Shown one piece after another: positions 24,901-47,591 of a stretch of 64,000 nucleotides of DNA. Location of the stretch: the NCBI RefSeq assembly GCF_048544455.1, contig NC_133526.1, positions 8,138,001 to 8,202,000 of the forward strand, written 5' to 3'. The position numbers and the translations under genes are program-made. The stretch is from Silene latifolia. Taxonomy: Eukaryota; Streptophyta; Magnoliopsida; Caryophyllales; Caryophyllaceae. Within the stretch, counting starts at the first letter, position 1. The number at the start of each line of letters is the position of its first letter. The notes under the pieces were generated by a model, which saw only the letters and a program-made list of their open reading frames with translations, had not been told where the DNA came from and ran no database searches.

Positions 24901-27900
24901 TAGCTTGCAGAAATATGGACACTGGAATTCTGGGGATCAACAGCCGTCTCTTTAGACTCACTGAAGTCTGGCACTGAACTTGAAGGAGCACTAACATCAA
25001 TAGAGGACAAAGTTTCTGCTTGTTCAGGCATTGATGAGCAATCAGCAGGCTCAACTTCCTCTTCAGGTGTTAAAGTGTTTTGACAGCTGATAACAAATCA
25101 GAAGCAGTTAGGCTCAATTTTGTGCCCCACAAAATAGGAAAATATGCTTGACTAAAGGCACAAGGTATCATGCATAAAGAGAACAGATGCATTTTACCAG
25201 ATAAAATATTTCTGCACTTTGAAACAGAGCAGAATATAAGTTGGGGAGATTTATATTCCACCAAAGATAATAATAATAAAGCTTCTCTTAAGAAATTTTG
25301 TAGAAGATTTTCCCTACTCTCTACAAAAACATTTCTGGACTAGTGATAGAAGCACAAAACCTACTTTAAATCCTCATATCCTTAGTAGGTTTAATAACAT
25401 GGTAATCTACAATCACGGAAATTTCCACCACTGTGGGAAAACAAATTTTGTATCAAGACCCTTGGGCCTTGTTGCTAGTGGAGCAAATAACGCATCTTCT
25501 GATACACTGTATAGGGCTCTTCATCAACCTTGATGCATATCTCAGCTAGAACCACTTGCCAGCATGGTGATGAATTACCTACTTCTACCCCTTGAATTAA
25601 AGAGAGTTGAGACAATAATATTGTGGTAGGGATGGTGATAATTATTTACCCAGGGCAATATTGGATGCTCATACTTTTTCCTTGTTAAATTTGAAAAGAG
25701 GAGAATCATTTTGGGATAATTCGGAGGAAAGGGGCAAATTGGAATAGAGGGAGTACGAAAATACTGTCACCATAAGTCACCCCCACCCACCTCATGGTCA
25801 TCCAGATCTCCCCTATGTCAAGGACTCAGTTCTTCTCCACTTAAATTTATGCTGATTCTTCAGATATTTGTAATATACTAATATCCTCTTACCATTTGAC
25901 AGATCCTTATCACAAATTAGAGTCTATCATGCTCAGGAAAATCATACTAAATTGTCAGGGTAAATAGCACCCAACAGTGGAATTATAATCTTGTGACTAA
26001 TAAACAATAAATCTTAATGCAAATTACTGAGAACATTAACCAAAATGCTAGATGTCTAGATGATGCTCCCTCAGTCTCATCCATTTCTTTACGCTTGTTC
26101 AAATTTCTCTCATAAGAAGCAAACGTGGAGTAAATACATGAGAGAGGAAGTACATGTGAACCAATACCAAAGGAATATGATGCACAACAGCTTCAACAAG
26201 CACATAACATAGCAAACAAACCTGGTAGCCTGTTCTTCTACTAAGTCGTCCTTGCCCTGATGTGCCACAGATATGGACTTGGAGTCCTTGTTTTCAGGTT
26301 CAGTTGAGTGTTTTGGAGATACAACAAAAGCAGTATCAAAGCTTCCAAAACTCAGACCTGTCCGCACGGCATCAGGAACATGGATATGGCTTGGAATAAT
26401 AACATGCTGACCATCTCTAACATGTAGGTTTTCCAGCTCTTGCTGGAGTTTGTTAGTAACCTCCTCTGAACCAACTGTCTTCTCAATAGGTTGAGAGTGA
26501 GTGGATGTTTCAAGCAAAATAGTGGAACACTCGGATGCAGGAGGTGCTTTAGGACCGGGAACTGCATTTGTATTGGTTGGCTTTGGTTTCCACTCCTTAT
26601 TGGGGCCCACTGCTACAAAACGGTAACATTGTGAGGAACCCAAAGTTTCGAGAGAGCTCAATATATTAGGCAACCTCTAATATACCACACTAACAAGTGA
26701 GAGAACTTTCTAGCACCTTTTTTGACCCCAAACATGCAGGTATAGCAGAAAATTTTGTAGTGGTGAAGGCATAAATCAACAGGAAAAAAAAACTAGTCGC
26801 CAGAAAATCAAGAAATAATTCGGAACTCAATCAGCACAGAAGTTGATAGTACCTTTCTGAGAGCCCATACCCTGCTGTGACCGACTGCCATAGTTTGAGG
26901 AAGGGCGACTTGATGAGGAACCTCCATGATTCAATGAAGAAGATTGCAAGACCTCAGTAGCTTGGTTTTTCCCAGCCCCGTGAGACTTGCCACCCAGTTT
27001 ACCTTGCATCAAGTTTCCGAAATCAGCTATAATTAAGCAACAGGCTCTTTGGTGTTCTTCATGAGCCCATAAGGATAGGAAAATAAGTAAAAGAAAGGGG
27101 AGGGGCCTAGTGCTTAAAATATGTCAAATCCACTTACTAGCATTTGATTTATGTTCGGCAAAAACATTTGTTTTCAGTTGCGCAGCCGACCGCTGTATAC
27201 CTACTTCACGTTTAATGGCACCAACCGCAGGAACTCGGGTGTCACTAGTCGGAACTAGAACAGGATCAAAAACAGAGGAGCAAACATTAGAAAGGGTTGC
27301 TGCTGATGTAGACTGAACCTTTTCTCTCTTAATTCCACCACTACGTGATCGTGGCCTTGAGGAAGCTTCAGTTTGCTTGGTAACACTTCCAGGCAATACA
27401 TTGGAGGTTTCTTCATGACCGTTTTCCCCTGAAAGCACACCAATGGGACCATTGGCCACGTCTATCACTGAGCTGTAAGAGATAGGCAAGAGACTAAAAT
27501 TGTAAATTAAAGATAAGCAGGTGGCATAAAACCAGCAAAATCGTTTGCTAATGAAAGTTGGAAAGACGACTATTGGGCCTCTATTAAGACAAGGTCATAC
27601 CTGCCCTTGTCTTTTCTCTTTCCCTCCTGAGCTGCAGGAAGAGATGGGATAGTACCAGCTCTGGAAGAAGTATGATTGAATCCATTCTCCTTACCAGTGT
27701 TTCTCGCGTCACCAGCATCTATAATAAATTTCAAGACAGTGAAGCAAAGATCAACATAAAACAAAGATGTAAACCATAAAGAAAGCTTAAGCAAACAATA
27801 AGATTCACTACAACAAATATTCTCTACGTATCTAATGAAGCCGAGTTTGAGTAACATAGGTTAGAAAGAAATTAGTTAAAGAGAGCATTGTTAAAAAGAG

Positions 27901-30900
27901 ATACTGAATAAACAACAACAACAACAACATTACCCCAGTGCCAAAATGGCTCCCGCAAATTGCGGGGTAAGGGGGGGTCGGATGTACGCAGCCTTACCCT
28001 TGTGTTAGCAACACAAAGAGGCTGTTTCCGAGTGACCCAAGATGAAAATTGCGTCGAGAACTGCATCGAACGACCACTACTTCACAAGAGAAAGAAGAGC
28101 AGCCACTTTAGTGAGCCATTTTGCTTTATTCCATCATAATCCAGAACCAAAGAGTAATGAATCTTTGGCTCCATTGGAAATATGGAAACTAAAAAGAGAT
28201 ACTGAATGATCCAAAAAAAAAAAAAAAAACTTCACAAAGTAGCATTTAGCTCACCCTGAACTGAAAAGTGAGATGAATGATATCCCCTTCCACCTCGACC
28301 GCCCCGTCCTGGAGGGCCTGATCTGGTTGAATTGACAATCTCTCGATTGGTCTACATTAAAAACAATGGCATATTAGCATTCACAATACATAAATAGTAA
28401 CTGAGTCAAATATAACTACAAACATCCATCATCTTCCAAAGAAATCTAATCATAACAAAAGCTGCGTCTCATATGCTTTTAGATTGGCTAACATGAACTG
28501 GCCATATGGAATCATAAATGTAATCCAATTAGTCAGTATCAAAAAGAGACAGGAAAGTCAATTGACACATAAAAAACAAAGTCATGGGCAGGAAAAAAAG
28601 GGAGATTTTAAATTACATTCACTTGCTTGAGCTCTCACGGTCTCACATGCATCAAAAATACCATAACAAATATAATTGAACAACATTCACCTCCTTGCAA
28701 TTTCAATACAATAAGGTAGGTCTAACAACTTCCAACAGCTAAATCACAACTATGTACTAACAAACCCTGCCTCTTGTAAGAATCATATTCTCTTAAAACA
28801 TAACGCCAAAGAGAAACTGTTCTGTTTGAATTTATGTAATCCAAAGTCAGTTACTCTGATATCTTTTAGTCCCCAATGTATCGATATCTAATATATTTGT
28901 GATATATCACACATACCAACCTGCATTTTTTTGTATATGACACTCGGTTTTCAAATGTTGCTTCGACTCACAATTTAACAAAAAAAAATTGAAGATTATG
29001 AAAGCAATATCATTAGATTGTATAAAATTTAGTATCATAAGTGTAGACATTCTATGATACTTGCATGTATCTTGAGAAACACTGAAGATTGAAGTATGTC
29101 TCAAAATAAGTGAACGACAGATTAAATATTAGTGCAGGGAGTACTTACGAATTGAATAGATAAGGTACACAAACATAATATAAAGTCCATATGTTTGTTA
29201 AAGAGAAGAGTTCAATCTTTCCTTTGTAATATACTTCAATTGTCTAAGAATGGCTCGCTTACTTTTCGTTCATGGTTACCCAAATTAATAGTCCTTTATA
29301 GACGATTAGACAAAAAAGAAACATCACTTTCTAAAGTTTCATGTGACAGTGTGGTGATATTTGTGTGAAGTAAAAAATAAGGGCCAGATATTACAAAACG
29401 GCGAAACCAATGAAATCAACAAACTATAATCTCCAATATGCCACCTGAAGAGATTTACCTTGTGATCCATAAAAAACTAAGCGATGCTACAATTCCCTAT
29501 TCAATCAACTAGATGCCCAAATCAAGAGAGGCAGCAATGAAGTGAAAAACTGGTAATATTTACTTGAAAAGATATATATATCTACATATTCAATGAAAAA
29601 TAGAGTTACCCTGACAACACTAATGCCGTCTACAATTCATCATCATAAATCCGTAATCACCCTACCGTCTCCAAATAGGCTCTTGCTACAAGAGGCATAA
29701 GGGTTTGGTGGTAAGCATCCTTCCCCCAACAATATATGAGAGGTCTAGTCAGATTGGCCCTTGACCAAAAATGATACTTCAAGAGGGGAAAAGCAACAAC
29801 ACAAGGGTTTAAGAGCCATTTAACTTCACTCCAATGTCTTCTAAACCTAAAACCATGGTGAATGTTTGGTTGCCCTTGAATGCTACTAACAACGAATTGC
29901 ACGAAAATTTCTCATTAGACAATAGTATGTTCCTCAGAGACGGGATAACTTCATTCCAAATCAACCAGGATAACATACCTCAGATTTGCGTTCTCTTTTC
30001 CTTTTTACTTCATGAAAGGTGTCTGTAACAAAAAGAGCAAAAAAGAGAGATTATTTATTTATAGAACCTAAAACAAAGTCATGCATGATAGCCCAAAGGC
30101 TTGATCAGTTTTTCATGCAATCATGCCCTTCTTTGTAAAGCGCAATGCCCCTAACCATCTATCTGAAGATAGGAAATTGGGACTGGCTGAGCTGTCCTAG
30201 TATCTCTTCTATATACTCAATTGATTCCTTATCAAAAAGAAATAGAAGATAGCATAACAAGTAAAAAGCAACACGATCCTTTCTAAGATTTGAATTCAAA
30301 ATAGTAGGCTGAACGAAGTTAAGGGTATATAATTCTTTAGCAGAAGGACTCAACAGTACTCAAAATTCATTAGTTTGGCACTTCCCTTGCCTTAGAGGCA
30401 TAGCCCTGAACAAAGACCTTCTCATTTTGTCACCATTTGTTACTGTTAACATACCTAACAACTATATAAAATAACAAAATAGATGGATAGAGAATCTAAA
30501 CACCACATAAAATGTAATAACACGCAGAATGAATGGAGGAAGCGACACTAAAACAATCATAGATTAACATTGTCTACATACACTTCCTACATACGGTCTG
30601 GGAAGATTGACAATAAAGCCCGTCAGGTGACGAAAGAATCCAACAGCTAGAAAAACAATGATAAATTATAAAGGAAAAGCCAATATTTATACAACCCTTT
30701 GAATTAAACTTCAAAACTAATGGGGCTTACATAGCACTTCACGAATCTAGAATTTGAAACTCTGAAAGACTCATAAAGAGGAATTACCAATTTAGCACCT
30801 CCACAGACTGTAGTTCTAGTGTTCTACAACTTAAAATTGGCAGAAATAATGCAAACTTTATTAGCCAATGACATACCCAGGCAGGCTGATAATCCAATGT

Positions 30901-31283
30901 GTTAAGACTTGAGTTCATGTTCACAATATTTTGTCCCTTTTTTTACAATATAAATCGGGGTACAGTTTGCACTCGGACAAGGAATTATATCACTACATTA
31001 TTCAAGATGGGCATTTTAATTTCCCATATGTCCATACTGCAAATCCTACTTTCCATTTCAAGATGTCACCAAACTAATATCCTAAGTATATAATTTGACA
31101 AATGTCATGCAGACCAGTGAGGAACTTACCATCAAAAAGACGTGTTAAGGTTAAAAAATAATGCTTCCTGCATAGGAAGTTTGGAGAGCTGAAGCAATCC
31201 ATATCAAAAAGTAACGTTTTTTTTTTTCAAATTCTATACATAGTAAGAGACCAATATTCCACGTATTGTACATAATGATTGTG

Positions 31284-31322
<39 letters not shown>

Positions 31323-32402
31323 TTAATGACGCAATCACAAGGCAATCCTAAGAGACAGGTTCAAAGGTATAGTTCCATTGTCGCAAAACACACTATATTA
31401 GGTAGCAGAACCAGAAAACATGTCGGAGAAATGAGAATGCTTCATGACCATTTATTTTATCTCTTTCTCTTGTTGAACTTTTAGTGATGCAATTATGATC
31501 AACTTTAAAAAAGGGTCGGAAAAATCACAACTCCCACAATCGTGATCACTATCACAGAATATCATCATTCTTAGACGCGTCAGAAGGGACAATTTCTTTG
31601 GCTGAGACAACCAACCAGGACAGCAACAACAGATGGCAAGGTAGGTTTACTTTTAAGAATGCAGACTTTGTTTTAACTCGTAAAACATTGCTGATCATCT
31701 ATTTAACATATACTGGAGTTCTATACAGAATCGCCCAACTACTTCAATCGATCCACAAACGCCAAAACCTACTTGCCAGTTGCCACAACCTGACAACCCT
31801 CAACCACTTTGGGAGGGGCGTTTCAAAGAGAGTCCAATGACCGCAAAAAAGCTCAAATGAAAAACCCCGGTGACAAATTCGACGTCCCTTACTCCCTTTC
31901 ATAGAAAGGGAACTAAAGTCTCTTTTAACCAAAGGTCAATAAATAATCAGAAAATACATTCCACAACTCGTAACATCAAGGAAGTACCATTCTACACACG
32001 ACGACGGGATTGCTGTCGTCCCAAGTCATCCAGTTAAACCTAAACACCATCAAGCTTGTTACCTTTCATTAAAGAACATTACTTTACTAATAAGGGTATA
32101 ATTAGAAGAAAAATCAACAAATACCCACGTCGCAGAAACAATCACTAGACTAAATGAAGCCACAAAAGTAACAGAATCTACAGAAAAACGAAGGCGAAAA
32201 TCGTAAAATAAAAGAAAAGGGAGAGAAAGGGGGATTGACCTTGATGAAGAAGCTTTTGAGCGGTCTCATTAGGATCCATGTTACATTCCTTAAGCATAGA
32301 ATAAATCTCATCATCAGTATGATTAAGATAAATCTCTTTGAGATTTTGGATCATTTTCTTCACATTGTTTGGGATTGATGATGCCTTTATTCCACTGCTC
32401 AT
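21966..32402 (-). CDS. GBF-interacting protein 1-like (DUF1296/GIP1_N) protein, complete, 847 aa
   Basis: Eleven minus-strand exons: 32402-32240, 30022-29979, 28351-28255, 27718-27601, 27472-27138, 27026-26853, 26612-26222, 25086-24801, 24565-24416, 23355-22861 and 22256-21966. All have GT/AG borders and phases that close to 2544 bp. Residues about 5-65 are the GIP1_N domain, with NVKKMIQNLKEI, DDEIYSMLKECNMDPNETAQ and then HEVKRKRERK. A GPPGRGGRGGRG RGG-like patch follows (about 81-92). The remainder is low-complexity, rich in S, Q, P, G and N, with a proline-rich C-terminal third and no other domain. The length fits the larger plant DUF1296 proteins (about 830-880 aa) better than Arabidopsis GIP1 itself. 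Family members are described as G-box factor or ubiquitin-pathway associated; the role here is inferred only from the domain. The region 21400-21965 is presumed 3' UTR. Confidence 0.93.
22580..22690. mobile_element. Short SINE-like fragment in the last GIP1-like intron
   Basis: The stretch around ACAACAACACCACCAGAGCC and GATTTGGGGTCGGCTGACAT resembles the 3' portion of widespread plant SINEs that carry TTTGGGGTCGGCT and a TTG tail in the opposite orientation. It is short and has no readable target duplication. Confidence 0.4.
23960..24215 (-). mobile_element. Degraded SINE-like copy D in a GIP1-like intron
   Basis: It shares scattered blocks with copy A in reverse: ACCCCAGTG, CACAAAGAGGCTG, GCAGCCGATTTAGCGAG, CATTTTGCTTTATTCCATC and TCCATAGGAAATGGAA. 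It is heavily mutated and no target duplication is readable. Confidence 0.65.
27910..28189 (-). mobile_element. SINE-like retroelement, copy C, with perfect 18-bp target duplication
   Basis: A full-length copy in reverse orientation that begins on the plus strand with the (AAC)n complement of the TTG tail and ends with CCATTGGAAATATGGAAAC. The target duplication TAAAAAGAGATACTGAAT is perfect at 27892-27909 and 28190-28207. It lies in intron 3 of the GIP1-like gene, in the sense direction. Confidence 0.88.
31287..31320. repeat. 34-bp poly(A) run in GIP1-like intron 1
   Basis: An uninterrupted A run on the plus strand, so a U run in the gene's transcript. It lies mid-intron, far from the acceptor at 30023, so a splicing role is unlikely. 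Confidence 0.9.
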
Positions 32403-34801
32403 TTTCCTTCAAACCCTAATTATTACTACCCTTTTCCCCCAATTGAACTGGGTTCTTATTAAATTTCAAATTTATTATCAGGAGAGGGAGATAAAAATTA
32501 AAACCCTAGAAATCAAGACAGGGGCATTTATTTATTTTGGGGGAAGTTAAAATTGATTTATTATTGTGTAGATATTATTAGGTAATGATTGGGTAAAAGA
32601 AAATAAAAAAGAAAATACAAATTTGAATTGAAATGATCTACAGAGGAAGAAATGTAGAGAGAGAAAGATATGAGTAGAGAGAGAAAGAGATCCAAAGAGG
32701 AAGAACAGGGGAAGAAGGGAAGGTGATTTGTGAGAAATTTGGGAGTGTAGGGCTTTTTCGCTGGATTTTTAGAGTGTGGACACACTTTATTTTTCCCTCC
32801 TCTTTTTCTATTTTCTTTCTCCTTTTCATTTACGGATTATACGTTTTCATAACTCATTTTCGGTTTAAACCCTAAAAATGCAACCGTGTTAAACCTTATG
32901 AGTAGGACTCAGTGGCAAAATAAACCCAAACTCGAGAACTGGTCGAAAATATTTTTGAATTGATAATCATCACACCGATATGAGTGACCTGAATAATAAT
33001 ACTTGAAACCCGACTCAAACCGAATCGAATTGAAACTGAATCGAATTATATAATAGTTGAATGATATTGAACCTGAAATCATGAATATATCTTAACCGAT
33101 AAGAACCGAGCCGATTAGCCTAAACGAAAAGTATTTATTTTCTCATAAATAAACTTATAATATTCTTGATTTTTTTCCATCGATTCTTTATTTATTAATG
33201 ATTTTATGAATTATTACATTCAAATAAGAAAGTATTTATAGCACACGTCGATTATAGTGGTCAACTTAAATGAATTTGATCAAGATCGAACTGAACCCTA
33301 AACTAAGGTCAACCCGATTTAAATCGAACCGATTTAACCCAATCTAAAACCAGACCAAATAGCCCCTTTGCCAGGTCCCACTCGTACGCTCCTAATTGGC
33401 TCAAAACCGGACTATACTAGACGGTTTACACCAAATTTTTCTTAAAAAAAACGTTGTTTAATTGATTGGCTTAATAGATGTACAACAACATTTTTTAGGT
33501 CAGATACTATGAGATGGTCCTATAATACTATTTAGTAACGCGATAATTATAACTCAAATTATTAAATATGTATGAAAATATGTGAAAGACAACCGGATAC
33601 GATATACTAAGTAATACTAATGTTGTGAAAATAAATATTAATTATAAGTATCACAAATATCATGAAAATATATACGAAAACAATTAAAAAAATAGTCGCT
33701 TTCATGCACTAAAGTGGTCTTAGAATAAATTATGCAAAACAGTACAATTGTACATGAATTTATGTTTATTTAAGTTGGGTTATAATTTTGTAGCACTGTC
33801 CAAAAATAATAATAATATTGCAGCGCTCCCCAACCCCTTGCCTAGATTCCATAAAAATAAAAAGTTAATATACTATATGCCATATGGTACTGCAGTTGTC
33901 TAATAAGTCTAGTAGATTGTTCTAGGTAAGTGGGTTAAAAATAACTTGCTTAAAAATAAATGGTTTAAACACATTACACATCATATTAGGTTATGGAAAA
34001 ATCAAGTAGATCGGTTGGTTGATACTTGAGACGGTTCTTGAGACACTCTGACGAAGAGTTAGTCGTAACCCCTAAATCAAACAAACACAAAGTTATGATA
34101 AATCAATTATCAATTTACGGGTAATAAGAGATGTCTATAGTCGGGCGCTTGTTGATTAAGTTTATGCAAGATTTATGGAGTTTCAGAGCTAGTGTTGAGT
34201 AATAAAAGAAATAGACAATAGTGACTTAAGAAAACAACAAGGTGAGAAACAAGGACTAAACAAAAATCAATAATGAATAAGCTAAGTAATGAACATGGTA
34301 ACAAGTAAGGAAAGCGAAGAGTGATTTTGGGTAATTGAATGATTAAGCAAGTGTTCTTGAGATTTGTCGGAGCCAGGGTTCATGAATCATCTAGGCTCGA
34401 GTCAAGTCTTATCGGACTTATGACCGCCTTAGGTTCAACTAGCAAGCTCTAAAGTCTTAGCAGGGGTGTCTAAGGCCACGGGCAACCACGGGCGTGGGAA
34501 CCGGGCCTCCGCTTTTGATCACCGTATTTTAAGCTTTTATTAATGAAATTCAATGCAAATCTCGAAGTATAATATACTTGTGCATTCATTTTGGGGCCTC
34601 ATTTTTCCGTGTCGCACTGAGCCTCCATTTGTTTTAAGACGCCCCTAAGTCTTAGTAGTCTACCCTACTAAATGTATGCTATTCTAATGATTTACCTAGG
34701 CTCTCGATCTTAAGGTCGAAACTTAAAATAGATTAGTATATATATCCGATAATAAACATTGGGTTAGTTTGAATAAATTCGGTTAATTCTGATTTCGGTT
34801 C
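32403..34801. other. Spacer between the divergent GIP1-like and LACS8 genes, left part
   Basis: Positions 32403-32800 are CT-rich on the minus strand (GAGAGAAAGA-type runs) and fit the 5' UTR and proximal promoter of the GIP1-like gene. From 32.85 kb on the sequence is AT-rich and holds no gene. Short minus-strand frames here are low-complexity. Confidence 0.6.
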
Positions 34802-35558
34802 GGTTTTTTTTGTCAAACACAACCTTTTGAAAAAAAATAAATTTGCAAGCAACACCTTTAAAAAAAAAGAAATTGTCAAACACAACCTTTAATATTTTTT
34901 TTTTGCCAAACACGATATTTTGGGCGGAATTTGACCAAGATTAAAAACGACGGTGATAACTTGACATTTTGGCTGGAGTTTGACCACTTGCAATGAGGTG
35001 ACTTTCAATCGATATTTAAGGTAACAAACGAGGTTAGTTTGAAGTGTTCTTGGACTTGTTGGAAAGGGAGGAGTACAAGCTTTTCAGGGGTTGTCAACAT
35101 AGTGGTCGAAAGTGGCCTTATGTGGGGTCAATTGATGTGTAAAATAAGGCTGGTCATAGAGGGTTGTTGTTAGTCCAGGTTTACAGAGGGTGGTCATGGG
35201 GTTTTTCGTTGGCCTTTTAGTGGGGTTATGATGCTTTTTTTGGCCAGAAATTTGGCATGTAGGTAAATGGGAGTGCAAGATAGGTCGTAGTTGTGTTGTT
35301 TGCGATGGTTGGTTGTAAATGGTGGTTCGAGGGAGTGAATTGGAGTGAAAAGCAAAATAGAAAAGTTAAAGTTGGTTCTCCCGTGCGAAACAAAATGTTG
35401 TGTTTGTCCAAAATGTCGAAAATGCTTTAAGTTGATGAAATTTGGCCAAAATGTCGTGTTTGTCAAAAAAATTATATTAAAGCGTGGGTTTGACAATTTT
35501 AATTTTTTTGTAAGCTTGTGTTTGGATTTTTTTTTCTAAAGGCGTTTGACAAAAAACC
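34802..35558. mobile_element. Long inverted-repeat element (MULE-like foldback), about 757 bp
   Basis: The left end, GGTTTTTTTTGTCAAACACA, and the right end, read in reverse as GGTTTTTTGTCAAACGCC, start inverted repeats of about 130 bp. The repeats continue through matching GTCAAAC, TTTTTGCCAAACACGATATT and TTTTTGACAAACACGACATT segments. The interior has no recognised protein. Long terminal inverted repeats suggest a Mutator-like non-autonomous element, but no 9-bp target duplication could be read. Confidence 0.6.
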
Positions 35559-36712
35559 TTTTCAGCTCCTCAGTTCGGTACAGATCGGGTTCGGGTTGGG
35601 GCGGTTTGACAAGGTCTAGCGTCGTGTCATACTGTCATTGTTGCTCACTCTGCTCCCATCCATCTAGGCATCTCTACATAGCGAAAATGGGAACATATAA
35701 CTACATTTAACACTGCGATCCCCGGTTTTTGTGAGCAATTAACTACATTTACAACCTCCAACAATATTGTTTCCTGAGAACCTTTCTCATCTTTCTTCAC
35801 TTGAAGGTATCCTCTCTTACTAATCAACCCTCTCGTTTGTTTATATTTTTATCATATAATCAATCAATCAATCACCTGATTGCTGTATATGTTGAAAAAT
35901 TCGATCTTTTTATCATTGGATCTTTGTGTTTTCACTTTTCAGGAGTATGTATGGATTCATAGTTTCATGATTTAGATTACCCTTTTCTGATTTTTCTGAT
36001 GCTTTAGATTTTGTTTGTGAATTGTATGATTTTATTACTGTTTTAGGTTTCATGATTGATCTGCTGAGTCTATGTTTAAATATATACTCCGTCCGTTTTG
36101 CTCAATTGTTGTCCTTTGGTTTTGGCACAAAGATCAAGGAAAATGATGGGGTCACTTATAAGATGGCAAGTGGATCAAATTGAGCGTGAATGATCAAATT
36201 GCTCATCAAATGCATTCCTAAAATAGAAAGCACAACAATTGACTCAGACCGTGTTTAAAACCCGAAAAAAAAGCCTTTTTATTTGCTTTTTAATTGAAGT
36301 TAATAGCAACAATTATTTTGCCTTTTCAATTATTTATACCTAGATGTCTTACTGTGAAATTAGAGCATTCAGTCAAGTCTAACATGCCTCAAAGAGAAAA
36401 TATAGACTCTGGGACTGTGGGACAGACTAAAATGGAATACATAAACTATCTGCCGGAACTCGGTGAGGAGTATCATGGAAGCAACAAGATTACAAGAACT
36501 CGTCTTTTTTTTACATCATAGATAGCAAAGGTGAATCAAATTGGATAATATATTTGTGAGGATGGGGGAGACTTACTTGTGTGTAAAAACCTTTCCAAAA
36601 GAAAATGTAATGTATTTGTGGGGACTGAGGTGAGTTGGAGTACTAAATATCCTAAGTTGTGTGTTTGTTTTGCTGGCAGAGGTATGCTGTGTTGGTGTTC
36701 GCAAATATAAAC
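35559..36712. other. LACS8 upstream region with probable 5' UTR intron
   Basis: A candidate 5' UTR exon ends near CACTTGAAG/GTATCC at about 35807. A matching acceptor TTTTGCTGGCAG ends at 36679, 33 bp before the LACS8 ATG. This is inferred from splice signals alone. The interval also holds the degraded Stowaway at 36087-36250. Confidence 0.45.
36087..36250. mobile_element. Degraded Stowaway MITE related to the one at 47298
   Basis: It starts CTCCGTCCGTTTTGCTCAAT after TA and shares TTGTCCTTTGGTTTTGGCAC and the AATCAAATT(A/G)CTCATCAAAT block with the copy at 47298-47505. The right end has decayed (CAACAATTGACTCAGACCG). Confidence 0.75.
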
Positions 36713-41491
<4,779 letters not shown>

Positions 41492-43224
41492 TCACCAGGG
41501 TCTCGTCCCGTCCATTTTACTGTCGATTCCTGATTGACTCTTGGACACCATGATCAGTGCCCTGAAATTCCTGCTGCAGGACGTTAGACGTTTTTATTTC
41601 TTGTACACAGACACTTTCAACAATTATTGTTTCCTTCTTCCAAGTTCCTCCGGTGTAATGTGTGTTCAATATTAGACTGGCATAAGAGAACTGAATTTGA
41701 TAAACCCTAAAATGACATATTTGTCATTTTTTGGCTCTGTCGGCTCAGGTATAAATATTTAAGTTACTCTGTCAATATATTTTGGTTGAGAATTTGTTTT
41801 CGTGTGATTAAACCGTTTGCAAACTGGAATATGATACATAGTCAAAATTTCCTTTTTTTTTGCAAGGCGCGAATGAGATGAAAATAGAAACGATATGTTA
41901 AAATATGAACAGGGTTTAATTCACATTCAGTCTGGTGCAAATTTCAAAGCACTGGGGATGCCTAGGGTCGGAAATACTGCAGACTCGTCTTCCAACTACT
42001 GATGACTGCGTTTATCGTCTCTATTAACCATGTAGTTGTATTAACAACCCATCCGTCGTCTTTAAAGTAGCTGTTTTAAATTCTCTAATTTCGAAGTGTT
42101 TGAAAACCCTTGAGCTGGAAAGTTTTCATTTACTAGGAATCAAACTTACCTTTCTCTATATAGACAGGGAAATACGTAAATTTATGCGTTTATCGTTGCA
42201 GAAGTCTGCCTGATTAAGCTGAACTGAATTCTCACATTTTCATGTTTGGACAAAAATACAGGACAACAATATTCATAACTGCATATTTAGGATATTAAGC
42301 TGATCTGAATTATTCCGGGTCAATAATCGGTTCGGTTAGAATTGGCTCAGATGTACTCAGGATCGGGTATCTTTAGGATATTTAAAATTCTATTCAATTT
42401 CAACTCAATTGAATTGAACTGAATATTGAGTAGTTTCAAGTATTCATAAAATCATATCTAGTCTTCGATCAGATATCAATTCAGATATTCAATAGATTTT
42501 TTTGGATACAAGTACGCAAAACACGATAAAATTCACTCTCGGTTGACATGAACGTGTTCACATTCGATATGAGTACCAAATAAAATTATGATTTGCGCAA
42601 TTTGCAGTAGTTTTGTAAAGGAACATATTCAGCTCAATCTGTTGTAACTTCAGATACAAATACTCCTAAAACAAATACGCACTATCGTCTACAAGATTAC
42701 AACATCCATTCTAAGCTCTCTAACGGGTCTGAAACACGAGCACTCGTAAAAATAACTGTTTCAATGACACCTACATTATTTCGCAAGAGATGATGGCAAA
42801 TTACACGCGTAAATGACGGAGTACCCGTACAACCGAGCTCCAAAGACTCCATTTAGGGATGATTTAAGCTTCAAAGCAAATCTGCAATAGAGAACGTCAA
42901 AAGAGATGAATTTTATCCTCTTACGTCTTGTATATGAGACAATTACACACGTGAGACCTATCTAAATCCTTGTGCACTCATTTAGTTAAAGGGTAAATGA
43001 CTTCGTTTCACATATAAGTTCGTCTGATACAGGTTGTGTTAAAGAACGAAACAACTAGTTAGTCATGTATGAGACGGTATCCCAGACTAATCAAATATTC
43101 AAATCCTCCTCTATTTCTCATTTAGTTATAGGGGGACCGAGGGTCCTCGTATAAATTTTTCAGTAAGACTATTAAAAAGTAAGCGGCAACCTGAGAGTAC
43201 CTTAGATGGCCACGCGGCCCACTC
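41492..43224. other. Spacer between the convergent LACS8 and thiolase genes
   Basis: It holds the 3' UTRs of both genes (TTTGTCATTTTTTGGCTC after LACS8; AT-rich ends). The middle part is AT-rich and shows no gene or recognised repeat. Confidence 0.6.

Positions 43225-47591
<4,367 letters not shown>

Noticed and set aside
36659-36712. Upstream in-frame ATG extending LACS8 by 18 residues
   Set aside because: A strong acceptor TTTTGCTGGCAG ends at 36679, inside this extension, so the upstream ATG is probably intronic. The start at 36713 matches the usual LACS8 beginning better.
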